A stretch of DNA of 64,000 nt from Parvularculaceae bacterium. Its GTDB lineage: Bacteria; Pseudomonadota; Alphaproteobacteria; Caulobacterales; Parvularculaceae. Where the stretch lies: assembly GCA_028280115.1 (NCBI GenBank), contig JANQMJ010000015.1, positions 62,001-126,000 of the forward strand, in the 5' to 3' direction. This document shows, piece after piece, positions 8,184-17,022 of this stretch; the first letter of the stretch is position 1; each line of letters begins with the position of its first letter. The notes beneath the pieces are model-generated. The model was not told where the DNA came from. It worked only from the letters and a program-made list of their open reading frames with translations, and ran no database searches. The position numbers and the translations under genes are program-made.

Positions 8184-9017
8184 GTGAACATCGACCAATT
8201 AAGATCACATCTCTTTGTCCCAGCATCGCGGCCCGATATGGTCGCGCGAGCACATCAGCGCGGCGCCGACGCAATTATCCTCGACATGGAAGATGGTGTC
8301 GCTGACGCAGATAAATCAGAAGCGCGAAAAAGCCTAATTTCACTTCTGGAAGCGCTAAATCAAAAAGGCGCACGCGTCATGGTGCGGATCAATGAACTTG
8401 ATTCTGGCGGTACAGATGACATTGAATGCTTGGCAAAAAATTTCTCGCCCCCTCTTCTTGTTCCCAAAGTTAATCACGCCAGTGATATTGCTGCTGTCGA
8501 AAATTGTTGGCTTAAGTACAACAAGGATCGCGCGGCGTTAAAACTATTGCCAATGATTGAAAGTCCCCAAGGAATGTTTCGATCAAACGAGATCGCCGCC
8601 GCGAGTCCGAGTGTTTCAGCGCTGGTTTTTGGAAGCGAGGACTTTGCCACTGAATCCGGCTTACACGCTGAAATGGAAGCGTTGTCGATGCCGGCACAAT
8701 GGGTTGCACTCGCCGCAGCATCAGCAAACATTCCAGCAATCGGTATGCCGGGTTCGCTTGGCAATTATAAAGATATGGCGCTTTTCAGGACCACCTTGGA
8801 TCGCGCCAAGGCTATTGGTTTTTCGGGTGCCCTATGCGTCCACCCCAAACAGGTAGAAATCGCCAATGAAGTCTTTCAACCCGGCGAAAAAGAGCTTGCG
8901 TGGGCGAAAACGGTTCTTCAGCAAGCAGGCGATGGCGGCGCTGCAGGCAGCGATATCGGAATGATCGACGCCCCAGTTCTGGCTCGCGCAAAAAAAATTA
9001 CCGGACGCTCGAATTAG
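8184..9017 (+). CDS. CitE/HpcH-type lyase (malyl-/citramalyl-CoA lyase family)
   Basis: 277 residues. RSHLFVPASRPDM, GADAIILDMEDGV, MVRIN, PMIESPQG, VFGSEDF and CVHPKQVE are the hallmarks of the CitE/CLYBL/Mcl subgroup of the HpcH/HpaI aldolase family: Mg2+-dependent TIM-barrel enzymes that cleave or form C-C bonds in hydroxyacyl-CoAs (malyl-, methylmalyl-, citramalyl-CoA) or hydrolyse malyl-CoA. GTG at 8184 is preferred over the in-frame TTG at 8178 because AGGAA ends 6 bases before it. Divergent from the catabolic operon, with which it may share regulation. It is the only rightward gene in the accessory block. Confidence 0.85.
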   Translation: MNIDQLRSHLFVPASRPDMVARAHQRGADAIILDMEDGVADADKSEARKSLISLLEALNQKGARVMVRINELDSGGTDDIECLAKNFSPPLLVPKVNHASDIAAVENCWLKYNKDRAALKLLPMIESPQGMFRSNEIAAASPSVSALVFGSEDFATESGLHAEMEALSMPAQWVALAAASANIPAIGMPGSLGNYKDMALFRTTLDRAKAIGFSGALCVHPKQVEIANEVFQPGEKELAWAKTVLQQAGDGGAAGSDIGMIDAPVLARAKKITGRSN

Positions 9018-9184
9018 TCACCGCACGAAAATTGCGAAAAGCTGGTAGGCGCATGGTTTAGGGCCTCCGGGCGAAACCAAAAATAATTGCAACTCTCTTT
9101 GACCCTATAGTGACCCTATTTCACTGAGCGAAAATGCTGTGTTTTTTTTCGCATAGTCTAAGTAATTGTTATTATTGTTAAAAC
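9018..9184. other. AT-rich junction between accessory block and tRNA-Trp
   Basis: No gene seen. The segment contains a tandem direct repeat of TGACCCTAT (9100-9108 and 9111-9119), a T-run near 9142-9150 and an AT-rich stretch abutting the 3' end of the tRNA-Trp gene. The position is where site-specific integrases usually insert (tRNA 3' end), and base composition changes sharply here, so it may be an old attachment region; no integrase is in the window. Confidence 0.35.
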
Positions 9185-9260
9185 TGGCAGGGGCGGAGGG
9201 ACTCGAACCCCCGACCCTCGGTTTTGGAGACCGATGCTCTACCAACTGAGCTACACCCCT
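9185..9260 (-). tRNA. tRNA-Trp (anticodon CCA)
   Basis: 76 bases including an encoded 3' CCA. The 7-bp acceptor stem pairs AGGGGTG with CGCCCCT; D-loop GTAGCTCAGTTGGTAGAGC; anticodon loop CTCCAAA reads CCA; T-arm GGGGTTCGAGTCCC. It lies at the border between the lower-GC block on its left and the lpx cluster on its right. Confidence 0.97.
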
Positions 9261-9281
9261 AGGCCGGGTCATTGCCTTAGG

Positions 9282-9300
9282 GCGCGCGGGGGCCGCGCGC
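9282..9300 (-). terminator. GC-rich hairpin after lpxB
   Basis: Stem GCGCGCGG paired with CCGCGCGC around a 3-base loop, 32 bases after the lpxB stop and just before tRNA-Trp. There is no T-run on the lpxB sense strand, so it is at best a weak terminator or an RNA-stabilising hairpin. Confidence 0.3.
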
Positions 9301-9331
9301 AATAGTCAAATCGGCCCTTTCTCGACCCGGT

Positions 9332-10489
9332 TCAATCCCCCATCCAGGCAAGGATCGTCTCGGCGGCGCGCGTCGCGGCGGGCGCGCCGTCGACCCCGAG
9401 CCGGGGCAGAAGCGCCGGAAAAGCGTCGAGCTGGGCCGCGCGTTCGGGCGTTGCGTCCAGCAAGGACAGCAGCGTCTTCGCCATCGCATCGGGGCGGCAA
9501 TCTTGTTGCAGAAACTCAGGCGCCACCGCGCGCCCGGCGGCGATGTTGACCAGCGTGACGTAATCCGCCGTGATCACCGCCCTCGCCCAGCGTTCCGACA
9601 GCCAGCCGACGCGATAAGCAACCGCCATGGGCGTTTTGTGAATGGCAAGTTCCGTCGTCACCGTGCCGGAGGCGGCAAGCCCAGCGTCGGCCGCCGCGAA
9701 AGCTTCATAGCGCTCGGCGGCGCCGATCAGGATCGGCGCGGACGCCCAGCCCTTAACGCCTTCACGCACTTGCGCCTCCACCGCCGGGGCGACGGGGATG
9801 ACGACGCGCAGGTCGGGCTTTGCCGCGCGCACAAGCTCGACGGTTTCTTCAAACGGTTCGAGCAAGCGGCGCACTTCGCCGGCGCGGCTGCCGGGCAGAA
9901 CCGCCAACAGCGGCGCGCCGCCGACGCCATGGGCGGCGCGAAAGGCCGCGCCATCCGTCTTTCGCGCCGCCGCCTGAAACACCGGATGGCCGACAAAGGC
10001 GGTTTTCACCCCAAGCGGCGCGAACCAGTCGGTCTCAAACGCAAACAGGGTCAAAACCCCGTCGAACAGGTCTGCGAGCTTTTTCGCCCGCCCAGGGCGC
10101 GATCCCCAGACCTGCGGTGCGACATATTTAAAAAGCTTTGTATGCGGAATGGCCCGCCGGATACGCTTCGCCGCCATTTGCGAAAACGCCCAGCTGTCGA
10201 TCAGAACGGCGGCGTCAATCCTGTTTTCTTTCGCGCATGCCGCCAGCGCATCGGCGCCTTTCATGGCGGCGGGCAACGCCTTAAGCGCGCTCATCGGTCC
10301 CATGACGGAAAGCGGCGCGATGGGGAACAGGCTTTCAAGGCCCGCCTGCGCCATCAAGGGCCCGCCGCATCCGACAAACCGCGCCGACGGCGCTTTTTCG
10401 CGCAGCGCCGCAATCAACGCTGCGCCCAGCGCGTCGCCGGAAGGTTCGACGGCGCTTAACAAAAAACTCGGCGGCGCGCCGGCGGTCAT
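9332..10489 (-). CDS. lpxB: Lipid-A-disaccharide synthase
   Basis: 385 residues, GT19 family. The N-terminus SAVEPSGDALGAALIAAL and the segments VLIDSWAFSQMAAKRI, KYVAPQVWGSRPGRA, VGHPVF, LPGSRAGEV and AASGTVTTELA match LpxB. It joins UDP-2,3-diacylglucosamine and lipid X to the tetraacyl disaccharide at the inner membrane. The ATG overlaps the end of lpxI by 4 bases (ATGA), so substrate supply and use are translationally coupled. Last gene of the lpxD-fabZ-lpxA-lpxI-lpxB run. Confidence 0.95.
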   Translation of the reverse strand: MTAGAPPSFLLSAVEPSGDALGAALIAALREKAPSARFVGCGGPLMAQAGLESLFPIAPLSVMGPMSALKALPAAMKGADALAACAKENRIDAAVLIDSWAFSQMAAKRIRRAIPHTKLFKYVAPQVWGSRPGRAKKLADLFDGVLTLFAFETDWFAPLGVKTAFVGHPVFQAAARKTDGAAFRAAHGVGGAPLLAVLPGSRAGEVRRLLEPFEETVELVRAAKPDLRVVIPVAPAVEAQVREGVKGWASAPILIGAAERYEAFAAADAGLAASGTVTTELAIHKTPMAVAYRVGWLSERWARAVITADYVTLVNIAAGRAVAPEFLQQDCRPDAMAKTLLSLLDATPERAAQLDAFPALLPRLGVDGAPAATRAAETILAWMGD

Positions 10490-11325
10490 GTCTCGTCGAT
10501 CTCGTCTTTTTTATATCCGTATACGAACAGCCCGGCGGCGTCGGCGAGACGGATCGCTTCGGCGCGATCCATCACCAGGGCGCGGCCGGATTCAACAGCG
10601 ACGCCGGAAAGCCCGGCCGCCTGGGCGCGGCGGATGGTGTCGGAGCCAATAACAGGCAGGTCGACGCGGCGATCCTGGCCGGGTTTGGGACACTTGACCA
10701 GAACGCCGCCCCTGACGGCGTCCGGCAGGGTTGCACAACGCTCCAGCATCGCGTCCGTGCCCTCGGCCGCCTCGATCGCCAGCACCAGGCCGCGGGCCAC
10801 CACCGCCGCCTGGCCCACATCATAGGGCCCCAGCGCGGCGATCACCGACGCGGCCTTTCTGATATCGGTGAAATCGTCCTGACTCGGCGTGCGCGCGCCC
10901 AATGGACCGGCCGGCGCGGCGAGGCCTTCAACCGCCTCTTCTGCGCCGATGACCGCAACGCCGTCCGCCTCAAGTTCTGCGACCAGCAGGTTCAGCACCG
11001 CCCCGTCGCCGCGCGCCGCCGCCGCCAGCAGTTTCGGCAATCGCATGGCCGCGCCCCAGTCGAGCTTTAATGTTGCGAAATCGGGCCGCTTGACGATCCC
11101 GGCCATGACCGCCGCATCGCAGGCGTTTTCCTTAAGCTCGCGCAACAGCGCGCCGAATTCGCCCAGGGCGATATCGGCGCCGGGCAGTTCCTTAAGGGCG
11201 TCATCGGCGAATCCCGCAAGCCGGATAAGATGAAAGGGCGTCTTCTTCTGCCGGCACGCTTCGACAATTTGCAGCGGCAGCGCGCCGCCGCCGGCGATGA
11301 TGCCAAGTTTGTTCCAGCCGGTCAT
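10486..11325 (-). CDS. lpxI: UDP-2,3-diacylglucosamine pyrophosphatase LpxI
   Basis: 279 residues. The start LGIIAGGGALPLQI, the middle TPSQDDFTDIRKA, and VDLPVIGSDTI with the C-terminal ALVMDRAEAIRLAD match LpxI (DUF1009), which replaces LpxH in alphaproteobacteria and hydrolyses UDP-2,3-diacylglucosamine to lipid X with attack on the beta phosphorus. Placed between lpxA and lpxB as in related genomes, which confirms the assignment. Confidence 0.95.
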   Translation of the reverse strand: MTGWNKLGIIAGGGALPLQIVEACRQKKTPFHLIRLAGFADDALKELPGADIALGEFGALLRELKENACDAAVMAGIVKRPDFATLKLDWGAAMRLPKLLAAAARGDGAVLNLLVAELEADGVAVIGAEEAVEGLAAPAGPLGARTPSQDDFTDIRKAASVIAALGPYDVGQAAVVARGLVLAIEAAEGTDAMLERCATLPDAVRGGVLVKCPKPGQDRRVDLPVIGSDTIRRAQAAGLSGVAVESGRALVMDRAEAIRLADAAGLFVYGYKKDEIDET

Positions 11326-11330
11326 CGCCG

Positions 11331-12116
11331 TCAGCGGGCCGGGGTCAGGATCGGCCGTTTTCCAGCGGCGTCGATGAAATCCAGGATGCGCCCGACTTCT
11401 TCGACCGCGCCATATTGCTCGCGCACCCGTTCCACGCGCTCCTTGAACGTACCTTCCTTGACGAAAAGAAGCCGATAGGCGCCGCGCAAAGCGTGAATAA
11501 CCTCGCGCTTCATGCCGCGGCGTTTCATGCCGATGATGTTGAGCCCTTCAAGCGAAGCGTGATTGCCGAAGGCGGTCGCATAGGGAATGACATCGCCCAT
11601 GATGGCGGCGCATCCGCCGACAAAGGCGAAAGCGCCGATGCGCCTGTTTTGGTGGATGGCGCAGAGCCCGCCGAGAAACGCGCCCTCTCCGACGCACACA
11701 TGGCCGCCAATGGTCGCATTATTGGCGAAAATCACCTCGTCGCCGACTTGGCAATCATGGGCGATATGCGCGCCGATCATGAAATAGCCGCGATCGCCGA
11801 CCCGGGTGACGCCGCCGCCGTCATGCGTGCCGGGATTCATCGTCACATGCTCGCGAATGACGACGTCCGCGCCGATCACCAGCTGCGTATCGCCGCCTTT
11901 AAAGCCGAGATGCTGGGGCGGGCCGCCCAACACCGTAAACGGATAGACCGTCGTCCGCGGGCCGATCTCGGTCGCCCCCATCACGACGACATGGCTTTTC
12001 AGCGTCACGCCGTCTTGCAGGCGGGCCTGCGCGCCCACATGGCACATGGGTCCGATGTCGACGCCCTCGCCCAGTTCCGCGCCGTCTTCAACGCACGCCG
12101 TCGGATGAATGCTCAT
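11331..12116 (-). CDS. lpxA: UDP-N-acetylglucosamine acyltransferase
   Basis: 261 residues, typical of LpxA. Left-handed beta-helix hexapeptide repeats run through about residue 190, including IGAHIAHDCQVGD with the catalytic His, then a C-terminal helical domain. First step of lipid A synthesis: transfer of a 3-hydroxyacyl chain from ACP to UDP-GlcNAc. The frame is open to a TTG at 12128, but the ATG at 12116, preceded by AAGGA, gives the canonical MSIHPTA start. The gap to fabZ is 15 bases. Confidence 0.95.
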   Translation of the reverse strand: MSIHPTACVEDGAELGEGVDIGPMCHVGAQARLQDGVTLKSHVVVMGATEIGPRTTVYPFTVLGGPPQHLGFKGGDTQLVIGADVVIREHVTMNPGTHDGGGVTRVGDRGYFMIGAHIAHDCQVGDEVIFANNATIGGHVCVGEGAFLGGLCAIHQNRRIGAFAFVGGCAAIMGDVIPYATAFGNHASLEGLNIIGMKRRGMKREVIHALRGAYRLLFVKEGTFKERVERVREQYGAVEEVGRILDFIDAAGKRPILTPAR

Positions 12117-12131
12117 GCGCGCGGCCAATCC

Positions 12132-12596
12132 TTAAAAGTCCTGGGCGAGCATGGCGGCGTATTGCGCTTCAGCGACGCGCTTGCCGTCCACCGTGGCCTG
12201 GCCCTCGAACCGCCAAACCGGCGGACGGCGATGAACGGTGCGCACGCGAATGCGAAGCTGATCGCCCGGTATCACCGGCCTGCGGAAACGGGCCTTGTCG
12301 ACGCCCATGAACAGGACGACCTTTCCGTCCGCGTCTATATCCTCCGTATACACGGTATATGCCGCGGCCGCCTGCGCCATCGCCTCGATGATCAACACGC
12401 CGGGCATGACGGGCTTTTGGGGGAAATGGCCCTGAAAAAACTCTTCGCCGTAAGTGACGTTCTTTATGCCGACGGCGCTTTCTCCGGGCACAATGTCGAC
12501 CAGACGGTCCACAAGCAGCATGGGATAGCGATGCGGCAAAAGCTGCATCAACTCATCGACTTCCAGAACGGATTTTCCAGGTTCGGGTTTGTTCAT
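12132..12596 (-). CDS. fabZ: 3-hydroxyacyl-ACP dehydratase FabZ
   Basis: 154 residues, hot-dog fold. LLPHRYPMLLVDR and the catalytic FQGHFPQKPVMPGVLIIEAMAQ (His and Glu on facing subunits) are diagnostic. It dehydrates 3-hydroxyacyl-ACP in fatty-acid elongation and competes with LpxA/LpxD for the same acyl-ACP, which explains its conserved place between lpxD and lpxA. Confidence 0.96.
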   Translation of the reverse strand: MNKPEPGKSVLEVDELMQLLPHRYPMLLVDRLVDIVPGESAVGIKNVTYGEEFFQGHFPQKPVMPGVLIIEAMAQAAAAYTVYTEDIDADGKVVLFMGVDKARFRRPVIPGDQLRIRVRTVHRRPPVWRFEGQATVDGKRVAEAQYAAMLAQDF

Positions 12597-12607
12597 GGCT
12601 TCAATCG

Positions 12608-13606
12608 CTACTTTTTTCGCGCAAGTCTCGCAAGCACCGCCGCTTCGCGCAGGTAATTATCCACCGGCCGCGCCGGCGAGCCGCCCCAGATCTCTCCGGA
12701 CGGCACGTTGCGCGACACGCCTGCTTGCGCCATAAGCCTGACGCCGTCGCCGATGCTGATATGATCGGCGACGCCGACCTGCCCGCCCATCATGACCCGA
12801 TCGCCGACGACGCAGCTGCCGGACAGGCCCGCCTGAGCGGCGATGACGCAATAACGACCGATGCGCACGTTGTGGCCGATTTGAACGAGATTGTCGATCT
12901 TGGTTCCTTCGCCGATGACCGTATCGTCCAGCGCGCCGCGATCTATGGTCGTATTGGCGCCGATCTCGACGCCGTCGCCGATGATCACCCGGCCCAGCTG
13001 GGGCACCCGCATCAGGCCGTCGTCGCTTTCAACGAAGCCGAACCCGGCCTGACCGATGCGCGCGCCCGCAAGCACGCTGACATGGCGGCCGACAACGGCG
13101 TGGGTCGCGGCTACGTTCGCTTCCAGCCGGGCGCCCTCGCCGATGATCACGCCCCGGCCGATATGACAGTGCGGACCGATGCGCGCGTCGGCGCCGATTT
13201 CCGCGCCGGCGCCGATGGTCGCGCTTGGGTGGATCTCAGCACTCGAAGCAATGCGCCGCTCGCCGGCCGCGTCCGGTTCGGTTTCCTCCAGGGAACAATG
13301 AAGACGCGCCGCGAGCATTGCGAAGGCGCGTTTTGGCAAATCGATCTCGATGACCGGCCCGCTTCCCTTAATCGATGGGGCAAGCCCGCGCGCCGTCAGG
13401 CACAGGCCGAAGGCGCGGCCCGCAAGCAACCCGCAGGCCGCCTGATCTGCGCAATAGACCGCTGCGTCGCCAAGCGCGTCGTCAGCCAGGGATGCGACGT
13501 TCGCGATCTCGCCTTCGGCCGAAAACGCGCCGTCGGCGCCGACAAGGGCCGCGGCCTGGGTGACGCTGATCGGCCCGGTCGCAGCGAAGAATCGCGGATC
13601 AGGCAT
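12608..13606 (-). CDS. lpxD: UDP-3-O-(3-hydroxyacyl)glucosamine N-acyltransferase
   Basis: 332 residues. N-terminal uridine-binding domain (about 1-105), then hexapeptide repeats of a left-handed beta-helix ([20 protein letters not shown] onward) with the catalytic His in [13 protein letters not shown], and a C-terminal helix ending LARLARKK. Adds the N-linked acyl chain in lipid A synthesis. It begins after a strong hairpin that separates it from ompH. Confidence 0.95.
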   Translation of the reverse strand: MPDPRFFAATGPISVTQAAALVGADGAFSAEGEIANVASLADDALGDAAVYCADQAACGLLAGRAFGLCLTARGLAPSIKGSGPVIEIDLPKRAFAMLAARLHCSLEETEPDAAGERRIASSAEIHPSATIGAGAEIGADARIGPHCHIGRGVIIGEGARLEANVAATHAVVGRHVSVLAGARIGQAGFGFVESDDGLMRVPQLGRVIIGDGVEIGANTTIDRGALDDTVIGEGTKIDNLVQIGHNVRIGRYCVIAAQAGLSGSCVVGDRVMMGGQVGVADHISIGDGVRLMAQAGVSRNVPSGEIWGGSPARPVDNYLREAAVLARLARKK

Positions 13607-13638
13607 GGATAAGAACCCCGTTTAACGACATTAAGGAA

Positions 13639-13667
13639 AACGGCCGGCGTCTCAGGCGCCGGCCGTT
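13639..13667 (-). terminator. Hairpin with T-run between ompH and lpxD
   Basis: Perfect 11-bp stem AACGGCCGGCG/CGCCGGCCGTT with a 7-base loop. On the minus strand it is followed by TTTTCCTTAA, so it looks like a rho-independent terminator of the bamA-ompH transcript or an attenuator that lowers expression of lpxD-lpxB relative to bamA-ompH. Confidence 0.6.
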
Positions 13668-13697
13668 CCATGACAATGGCGTTGATGCGACGCTTAT

Positions 13698-14351
13698 TTA
13701 ATTCTTGCCGTCTTTGTCTTGCGCGGCCTGCTGCGCTTTTTCCTGCGCCTCTCTAAGCTGTTGTTCAATTTCGTTAAGTGAAAACTTCTGTACTTCAACT
13801 TTTTGAAGTTTCTTATCCAGTTGGGAGATGACTTCCTGCGTGATGTCAGTCTCCACCGCCGCGTACATAACCGCCGAGCGGTCAAGCAAAACCGTCGCGC
13901 CGCGGTCTTTGACGATCTTTTCCAGAATCGGTCTGGATTCGGCCATGATCGTCGATCCCGCGTTTTGAACGGCGATCCTGAACGCCTGTTCGGCGATTTG
14001 CGCGCGTTGCGGCAATCCGTATTGCTGACGCACGGCGAGTTCTTGCTCGGTTTTCTGACGCACTTCATCGGACATCAACGAAGCGTTCTTTTGAAAATTC
14101 TCGATATCCTTTTTCAGCTTGGCGGCTTCGCTCTCCAGCTCTTTGGCGACGCTGACGCGCACCGCTTCGGCCTGGTCGGGGATCGTCTTGCCGGCCTTGG
14201 ACTGCGCAATCACCATCTCGGTGTTGATGACCAATATGACAGGCGCTTTCGCCTGGTTCTGCGCTTCAGCGGCGGTAAACGCCGCGAGCCCGCCAACGCC
14301 GGCTGCGACCAGCGCCACAGCGCCCGTAATCGCCATCAGCTTCCTTTTCAT
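13698..14351 (-). CDS. OmpH/Skp family periplasmic chaperone
   Basis: 217 residues. A signal peptide (MKRKLMAITGAVALVAAGVG to about residue 30, AEA-Q) precedes a long charged helical region (about 70-215) that fits the coiled-coil arms of Skp/OmpH; the C-terminal REAQEKAQQAAQDK tail is low complexity. Skp holds unfolded outer-membrane proteins on the way to the BAM complex. Directly downstream of bamA (25-base gap), the usual order. Confidence 0.88.
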   Translation of the reverse strand: MKRKLMAITGAVALVAAGVGGLAAFTAAEAQNQAKAPVILVINTEMVIAQSKAGKTIPDQAEAVRVSVAKELESEAAKLKKDIENFQKNASLMSDEVRQKTEQELAVRQQYGLPQRAQIAEQAFRIAVQNAGSTIMAESRPILEKIVKDRGATVLLDRSAVMYAAVETDITQEVISQLDKKLQKVEVQKFSLNEIEQQLREAQEKAQQAAQDKDGKN

Positions 14352-14376
14352 GACACACCTCGTACTTTCATACTCT

Positions 14377-17013
14377 CTAAAAGACCGTTCCGGCGCTGAA
14401 CCGAAACCCCTCCGTCTGATCGTAAAACTCTTTCCTCAGCACTTTGGCGAGATCAAACCGCACCGGCCCGAACGGCGATTCCCATGACACCGTAACGCCT
14501 GCGGTGACTCTCAGCGCTAAATCGTCCTGCACCGGCACCACGGTCCGCTCGATAATAGCGTTTCCATTACCATCAAGGACAAGGTCGCCATTTTCATCCC
14601 GCAAAGGCAAATCAAAAGCGAACATCGGATCGTCGTTGATCATCTTCGTGGTAGCGTCAACGATGCCGACGGTCCCAAAATCGCTGAACAACGCCGCTCG
14701 AATGCCATATTCTTCCGGCAGCGGCAAGGGCAGCAGAACTTCCGCCGAACCGATGGCGTAAACCTTTCCGCCGATGGATTGCCCGTCGGGATCGTTATTA
14801 CGGTTAAAGCCGGTCAAAAATCGCGGCCCGACGCCGGCCACTTCAAAGCCCCGGAAGGTCGATGCGCCTTCGAAAAAGCGGTCGGACAGGCGAACATCGT
14901 CGCCCCCATAGCCCTCGATGAACCCGGCTCGACCCTTCAGGGCGCCGATAAGTCCGCCGAATAACGGCATGTAATAGGCGCCGTTGGTTTCAACTTGGTA
15001 ATAATTGACGTCGCCGCCGAGCCCCGCCACCCGGACCGCCGCTCCGGCCCGCCAGCCTCGGGTCGGCTTGATCGGATCGTCGCGGGTGTCGAAGGAGAGC
15101 GAAAATCCGACCAGCGACGTCAGGAATTCGCCGCGCGACTGGCAGGTTGGCGAAATCGACTGAAGGACGAAATCACACAGATTGGCGACGACCTGCTGCA
15201 CGGGATCGCCGTTCGCATTGGTCAGTTGCATGCCGTTCGATTGCGTAATCACCTGCGTCGGCATGGCGCCGGGGACGAGAATGGACGTCGGGGCGTCAGC
15301 GAGCGGAATGATCTGCGTCGAGACGCTGTCGATCGTCACATCGTCATTGGTCAAGAGGTAATTCACCCCGCCGCGGCCATATTCGGAAACCTGAAAGCCG
15401 CTGTTCAATCCGAAACCGATGCGGTCTCTGATAAAGCCGGATTCCCGGAAATTCGTGCGTTGATTAAATGCCGAAAAGCCCGCGACCAGATTGCGGTTCA
15501 TAAAATAAGGCTGGGAGAATTGTATATCCACGAGCCGCGTGCGCGAGCTGGCCTGCACGCGAAACCGCAGGAGCTGGCCCCGCCCCATGAGATTTCGTTC
15601 TTCGATGGAAAAGTCGACGATGAAATTTTCCGTCGATGAAACGCCCACACCGATGCTGAACGAGCCTGTCGCCTGCTCCTGCACCGTAACGTCGAGTTCC
15701 GTGCGATCCGGCGCGGAGCCGGGCTGTTCTTCGATCTCGACTTCTTTGAAAAAGCCGAGCGCGCGGATCCGCGCGCGCGATCGGTCCACCAGCACGCGGT
15801 TGAAGGCGTCGCCTTCGGCCAGCCGGATTTCGCGGCGGATGATCTTGTCCAGGGTTCGCGTATTGCCCTTGATATTGATGCGCTCGACATAAACCCGCGG
15901 GCCTTCGTTCACCTCGAAGGTGATGTCGATCGTGTTGGTGTCCGCCACGCGATCGAGCCGCGGATTGACGTCAACGAACGCATAGCCCGTGGATCCGGTC
16001 GCGAAGGTGATCGCCTCAACGGCGTCTTCGAGTTTTTCGCTGTTGAAGGTTTCGCCGCTTTTGATCGGCACGAAGCGCGCGAGCACGTCTTCATCGAGCT
16101 TGGCCAGCGTGGTTTTCACGCGCACTTCGCCGACCGTGTATTTCGGCCCCTCTTCGACGGCGAAGGTGATGAAGAAATCCTTGCGGTCCGGCGTCAGTTC
16201 GGCGACGGCCGAGAGAACCGCGAAGTCCGCATAGCCGTGACGGCCGTAAAATTCGCGCAACAGCTCGCGTTCAAATTCCAATCGATCGGGATCGTAATTG
16301 GTGTTGCTGGAAAAAAACCGCCACCAGCGGCTTTCCTTGGTCAAGAGCTCGCCGCGCAGCACCGCGTCGGTGAAGACCGTATTGCCGATGAAATTGATTT
16401 TCGCGATCCCGGTGCTCGGCCCTTCGTCGATTTCGAAGATGACATCGATCCGGTTTTGCTCAAGCGGCGTGACCTTCGGCGTCACGATGGCGGCGAACCG
16501 ACCCTTGGCGCGATACATTTCGATGATTTTCTGGGTATCGGCCTGCACTTTCGCACGGGTGTAGACGGCGCGCGGGGCGAGTTGGATTTCTGGGGTGATC
16601 TTGTCTTCCTTGACCCGCCGGTTGCCCTCGAAGATCACGCGGTTGACGATCGGGTTTTCCGACACCTCGATCAGCAAGATGTCGTTCGGCGTCATTTCCA
16701 GTTTGACGTCGGCGAAAAGGCCGGTGTTGAAAAGCGTCTTCAGCGAAAGATCTAAAAGTTCGAGTTCGGCCGGCATGCCGGGCCGAAGCGGCAGATAAGA
16801 ACCAATGGTTTCCGGTTCGATGCGCTGATTGCCGGTGACGCTAATGCCCTGAATGATCGGCGCGGGCCCATCTGAAAACAGGCCAGCGGCGACAGGCGGC
16901 CCGGGCTGGGGCTCCTGCGCGAACGCCGCGTCTGTAAAAAAAACAAAGCCCATCGCCGCGGCGATAAGCATTACTGCGCGATATACGCCGCCCCCCAACC
17001 TGTCCAAACTCAT
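14377..17013 (-). CDS. bamA: Outer membrane protein assembly factor BamA
   Basis: 878 residues. Signal peptide to about residue 32 (DAAFA-Q), then five POTRA domains (about 50-450, starting PIIQGISVTGNQRIEP) and a C-terminal Omp85 beta-barrel with FEGASTFRGFEVAGVGPR and GSAEVLLPLP, ending FRFSAGTVF with the terminal aromatic residue of a barrel signal. It inserts outer-membrane proteins. A longer extracellular insertion is visible around residues 580-650 (STQIIPLADAPTSILVPGAM region, Cys pair CDFVLQSISPTC), probably a surface loop. Between rseP and ompH as usual. Confidence 0.95.
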   Translation of the reverse strand: MSLDRLGGGVYRAVMLIAAAMGFVFFTDAAFAQEPQPGPPVAAGLFSDGPAPIIQGISVTGNQRIEPETIGSYLPLRPGMPAELELLDLSLKTLFNTGLFADVKLEMTPNDILLIEVSENPIVNRVIFEGNRRVKEDKITPEIQLAPRAVYTRAKVQADTQKIIEMYRAKGRFAAIVTPKVTPLEQNRIDVIFEIDEGPSTGIAKINFIGNTVFTDAVLRGELLTKESRWWRFFSSNTNYDPDRLEFERELLREFYGRHGYADFAVLSAVAELTPDRKDFFITFAVEEGPKYTVGEVRVKTTLAKLDEDVLARFVPIKSGETFNSEKLEDAVEAITFATGSTGYAFVDVNPRLDRVADTNTIDITFEVNEGPRVYVERINIKGNTRTLDKIIRREIRLAEGDAFNRVLVDRSRARIRALGFFKEVEIEEQPGSAPDRTELDVTVQEQATGSFSIGVGVSSTENFIVDFSIEERNLMGRGQLLRFRVQASSRTRLVDIQFSQPYFMNRNLVAGFSAFNQRTNFRESGFIRDRIGFGLNSGFQVSEYGRGGVNYLLTNDDVTIDSVSTQIIPLADAPTSILVPGAMPTQVITQSNGMQLTNANGDPVQQVVANLCDFVLQSISPTCQSRGEFLTSLVGFSLSFDTRDDPIKPTRGWRAGAAVRVAGLGGDVNYYQVETNGAYYMPLFGGLIGALKGRAGFIEGYGGDDVRLSDRFFEGASTFRGFEVAGVGPRFLTGFNRNNDPDGQSIGGKVYAIGSAEVLLPLPLPEEYGIRAALFSDFGTVGIVDATTKMINDDPMFAFDLPLRDENGDLVLDGNGNAIIERTVVPVQDDLALRVTAGVTVSWESPFGPVRFDLAKVLRKEFYDQTEGFRFSAGTVF

Positions 17014-17022
17014 GCCGACGCC

